Of a DNA stretch of 6,904 nucleotides, positions 6,139 to 6,904 are shown in pieces. A program made the position numbers and the translations under genes. A model generated the notes under the pieces. That model was not told the DNA's origin, did no database searches, and saw only the letters and a list, made by a program, of their open reading frames with translations. Origin of the DNA: JAUHWS01 sp964571805 (lineage in GTDB: Bacteria; Patescibacteriota; Gracilibacteria; UM-FILTER-43-11); NCBI GenBank assembly GCA_964571805.1, contig CAZNDI010000062.1, forward strand, positions 1-6,904, given 5' to 3'. Within the stretch, counting starts at the first letter, position 1. Every line of letters begins with the position of its first letter.

Positions 6139-6904
6139 TCTCAATCGGCTTTTCTTTTTTTTCTTCTTTCTTCTTGCTTTTTTGATTAGTATTTTAGTCA
6201 TTCGTGGCGATCAGACCTACCCACGCGTGATTGAAACGAATTTAAACTCAACGATTTTATCTCTCAATACCAAGCAAATTGTTTTAACATTTAACAGAAA
6301 TATGGACCGTGCTTCAGTGGAAAAAAATTTCTCACTAACTCCCGAAGTTGAGGGAAAATTCAGTTGGATCGGGAGAAAAATGGCTTACAGTTTTACTGAG
6401 GGCTTGCAAGGAGGAGAGAGCTTAGAAGTGTCACTAAAAGGAGTCAAAGATGCGCAAGGAGTTCTGATGAAAAAGCCTTATTTTAAGAACTATCAAACTG
6501 CTTACCAAAATCTTTATTTCATTGGCGCGGAAGGTGTGCAAAAAGAGAAACTAGTTCAGTTTGATTTTAAACTGAAAAATACTAAAATTCTAAGCCCCAA
6601 AGGCTTGATCATTAAAGATTTCAAAATTCACCCCAATCAAAAACTCATTTACCTCCTAGGAATCAAAGAAGGTTCAGATCAAGCGCGCGATAACTTATAT
6701 CAACTTGATTTAGAAACTAAAAAATTAGATAAAATTCTGGATGGAGAGAAAGAGTTTATTTTTAGCTTTGACCTTTCTCCGGACGGAAAAATCCTTCTTG
6801 TACGGAAAGGTCAGGTGAATACGTTTAGTGAATCTTCCCTCATTGATCCAGGAAGCTTATGGATTTTCAAACCTGAAAATGGAAAATGGACTGAATTTTG
6901 GAAT
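6122..6904 (+). CDS. Membrane-anchored protein with Big_5-like Ig domain and propeller-like region (3' truncated)
   Basis: The frame opens at ATG 6122, 17 bp inside the end of the preceding gene in the +1 frame, and stays open for 261 codons to the window edge. Residues 10-27 (a run of six Phe, then LLAFLISILVI) form one membrane segment that would act as a signal anchor, with the rest outside the cytoplasm. Residues about 35-105 fit a bacterial Ig-like Big_5 (SbsA) domain: IVLTFNRNMDRASVEKNFSLTP is its typical strand-helix start. From about 155 the sequence alternates short strands. PNQKLIYLLG and FDLSPDGKILLVRK are characteristic of WD40-like or TolB-like propeller blades. No enzyme motif is visible. 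The overlap suggests co-expression with the zinc operon, but its role there is unknown. It could be an envelope sensor or adaptor, or simply an unrelated passenger gene. Confidence 0.7.
   Translation, partial: MKSLNNLNRLFFFFFFLLAFLISILVIRGDQTYPRVIETNLNSTILSLNTKQIVLTFNRNMDRASVEKNFSLTPEVEGKFSWIGRKMAYSFTEGLQGGESLEVSLKGVKDAQGVLMKKPYFKNYQTAYQNLYFIGAEGVQKEKLVQFDFKLKNTKILSPKGLIIKDFKIHPNQKLIYLLGIKEGSDQARDNLYQLDLETKKLDKILDGEKEFIFSFDLSPDGKILLVRKGQVNTFSESSLIDPGSLWIFKPENGKWTEFWN

Noticed and set aside
6146..6180. T-rich tract (run of eight T) early in the last gene, a possible phase-variable slippage site.
   Set aside because: The tract is simply the Phe-rich membrane segment, interrupted by C every few bases. 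A single T8 run without population data does not support phase variation.

Overview
The window is an accessory-style stretch of a bacterial chromosome, moderately AT-rich and read with the standard code (UGA is used as a stop at 5408-5410). Its centre is a zinc-homeostasis operon. The organism cannot be named from the sequence. A Sec/SPII lipoprotein signal, an encoded CCA on the tRNA, sigma70-like promoters, no recognisable Shine-Dalgarno motif before any of the eight visible starts, and a terminal Ig-like plus propeller-like membrane-anchored protein are compatible with several lineages. Patescibacteria (Peregrinibacteria-like) or Bdellovibrionota-like bacteria are only guesses.

Left part (1-1041, + strand): the last 80 codons of a probable PLP-dependent class I/II aminotransferase, then 18 bp later a complete class I SAM-dependent methyltransferase. 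Their substrates are unknown.

Intergenic island (1042-1436): a tRNA-Asp(GTC) gene on the minus strand (1220-1296) with its own candidate promoter. A 22-bp copy of its 3' end lies 93 bp further downstream of the tRNA, and a hairpin sits between the two copies. The tRNA promoter is divergent from the promoter of the zinc operon. That second promoter overlaps a near-perfect 21-bp palindrome (1374-1394) resembling a Zur box.

Zinc operon (1437 to beyond the right end, + strand): zur (Fur family, Zur-type ligands), znuA (zinc-binding lipoprotein with a His/acid loop), znuC (ATPase), znuB (ABC-3 permease), then a YcgR/YraQ-type (DUF318) permease, its usual partner of the TIGR03943/DUF1980 (YcgQ) family, and the first 261 codons of a membrane-anchored protein with a Big_5-like Ig domain followed by what looks like the start of a beta-propeller. 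Spacings are tight: 22 bp, 10-bp overlap, 1 bp, 31 bp, 4-bp overlap, 17-bp overlap. No terminator is visible, so all seven genes may be one transcript.

The simplest working model is that Zur with zinc represses its own operon. Under zinc starvation, ZnuACB imports zinc, and the YcgR/YcgQ pair plus the envelope protein are made together with it. That makes the latter three candidate, functionally undefined, members of a zinc or metal response.
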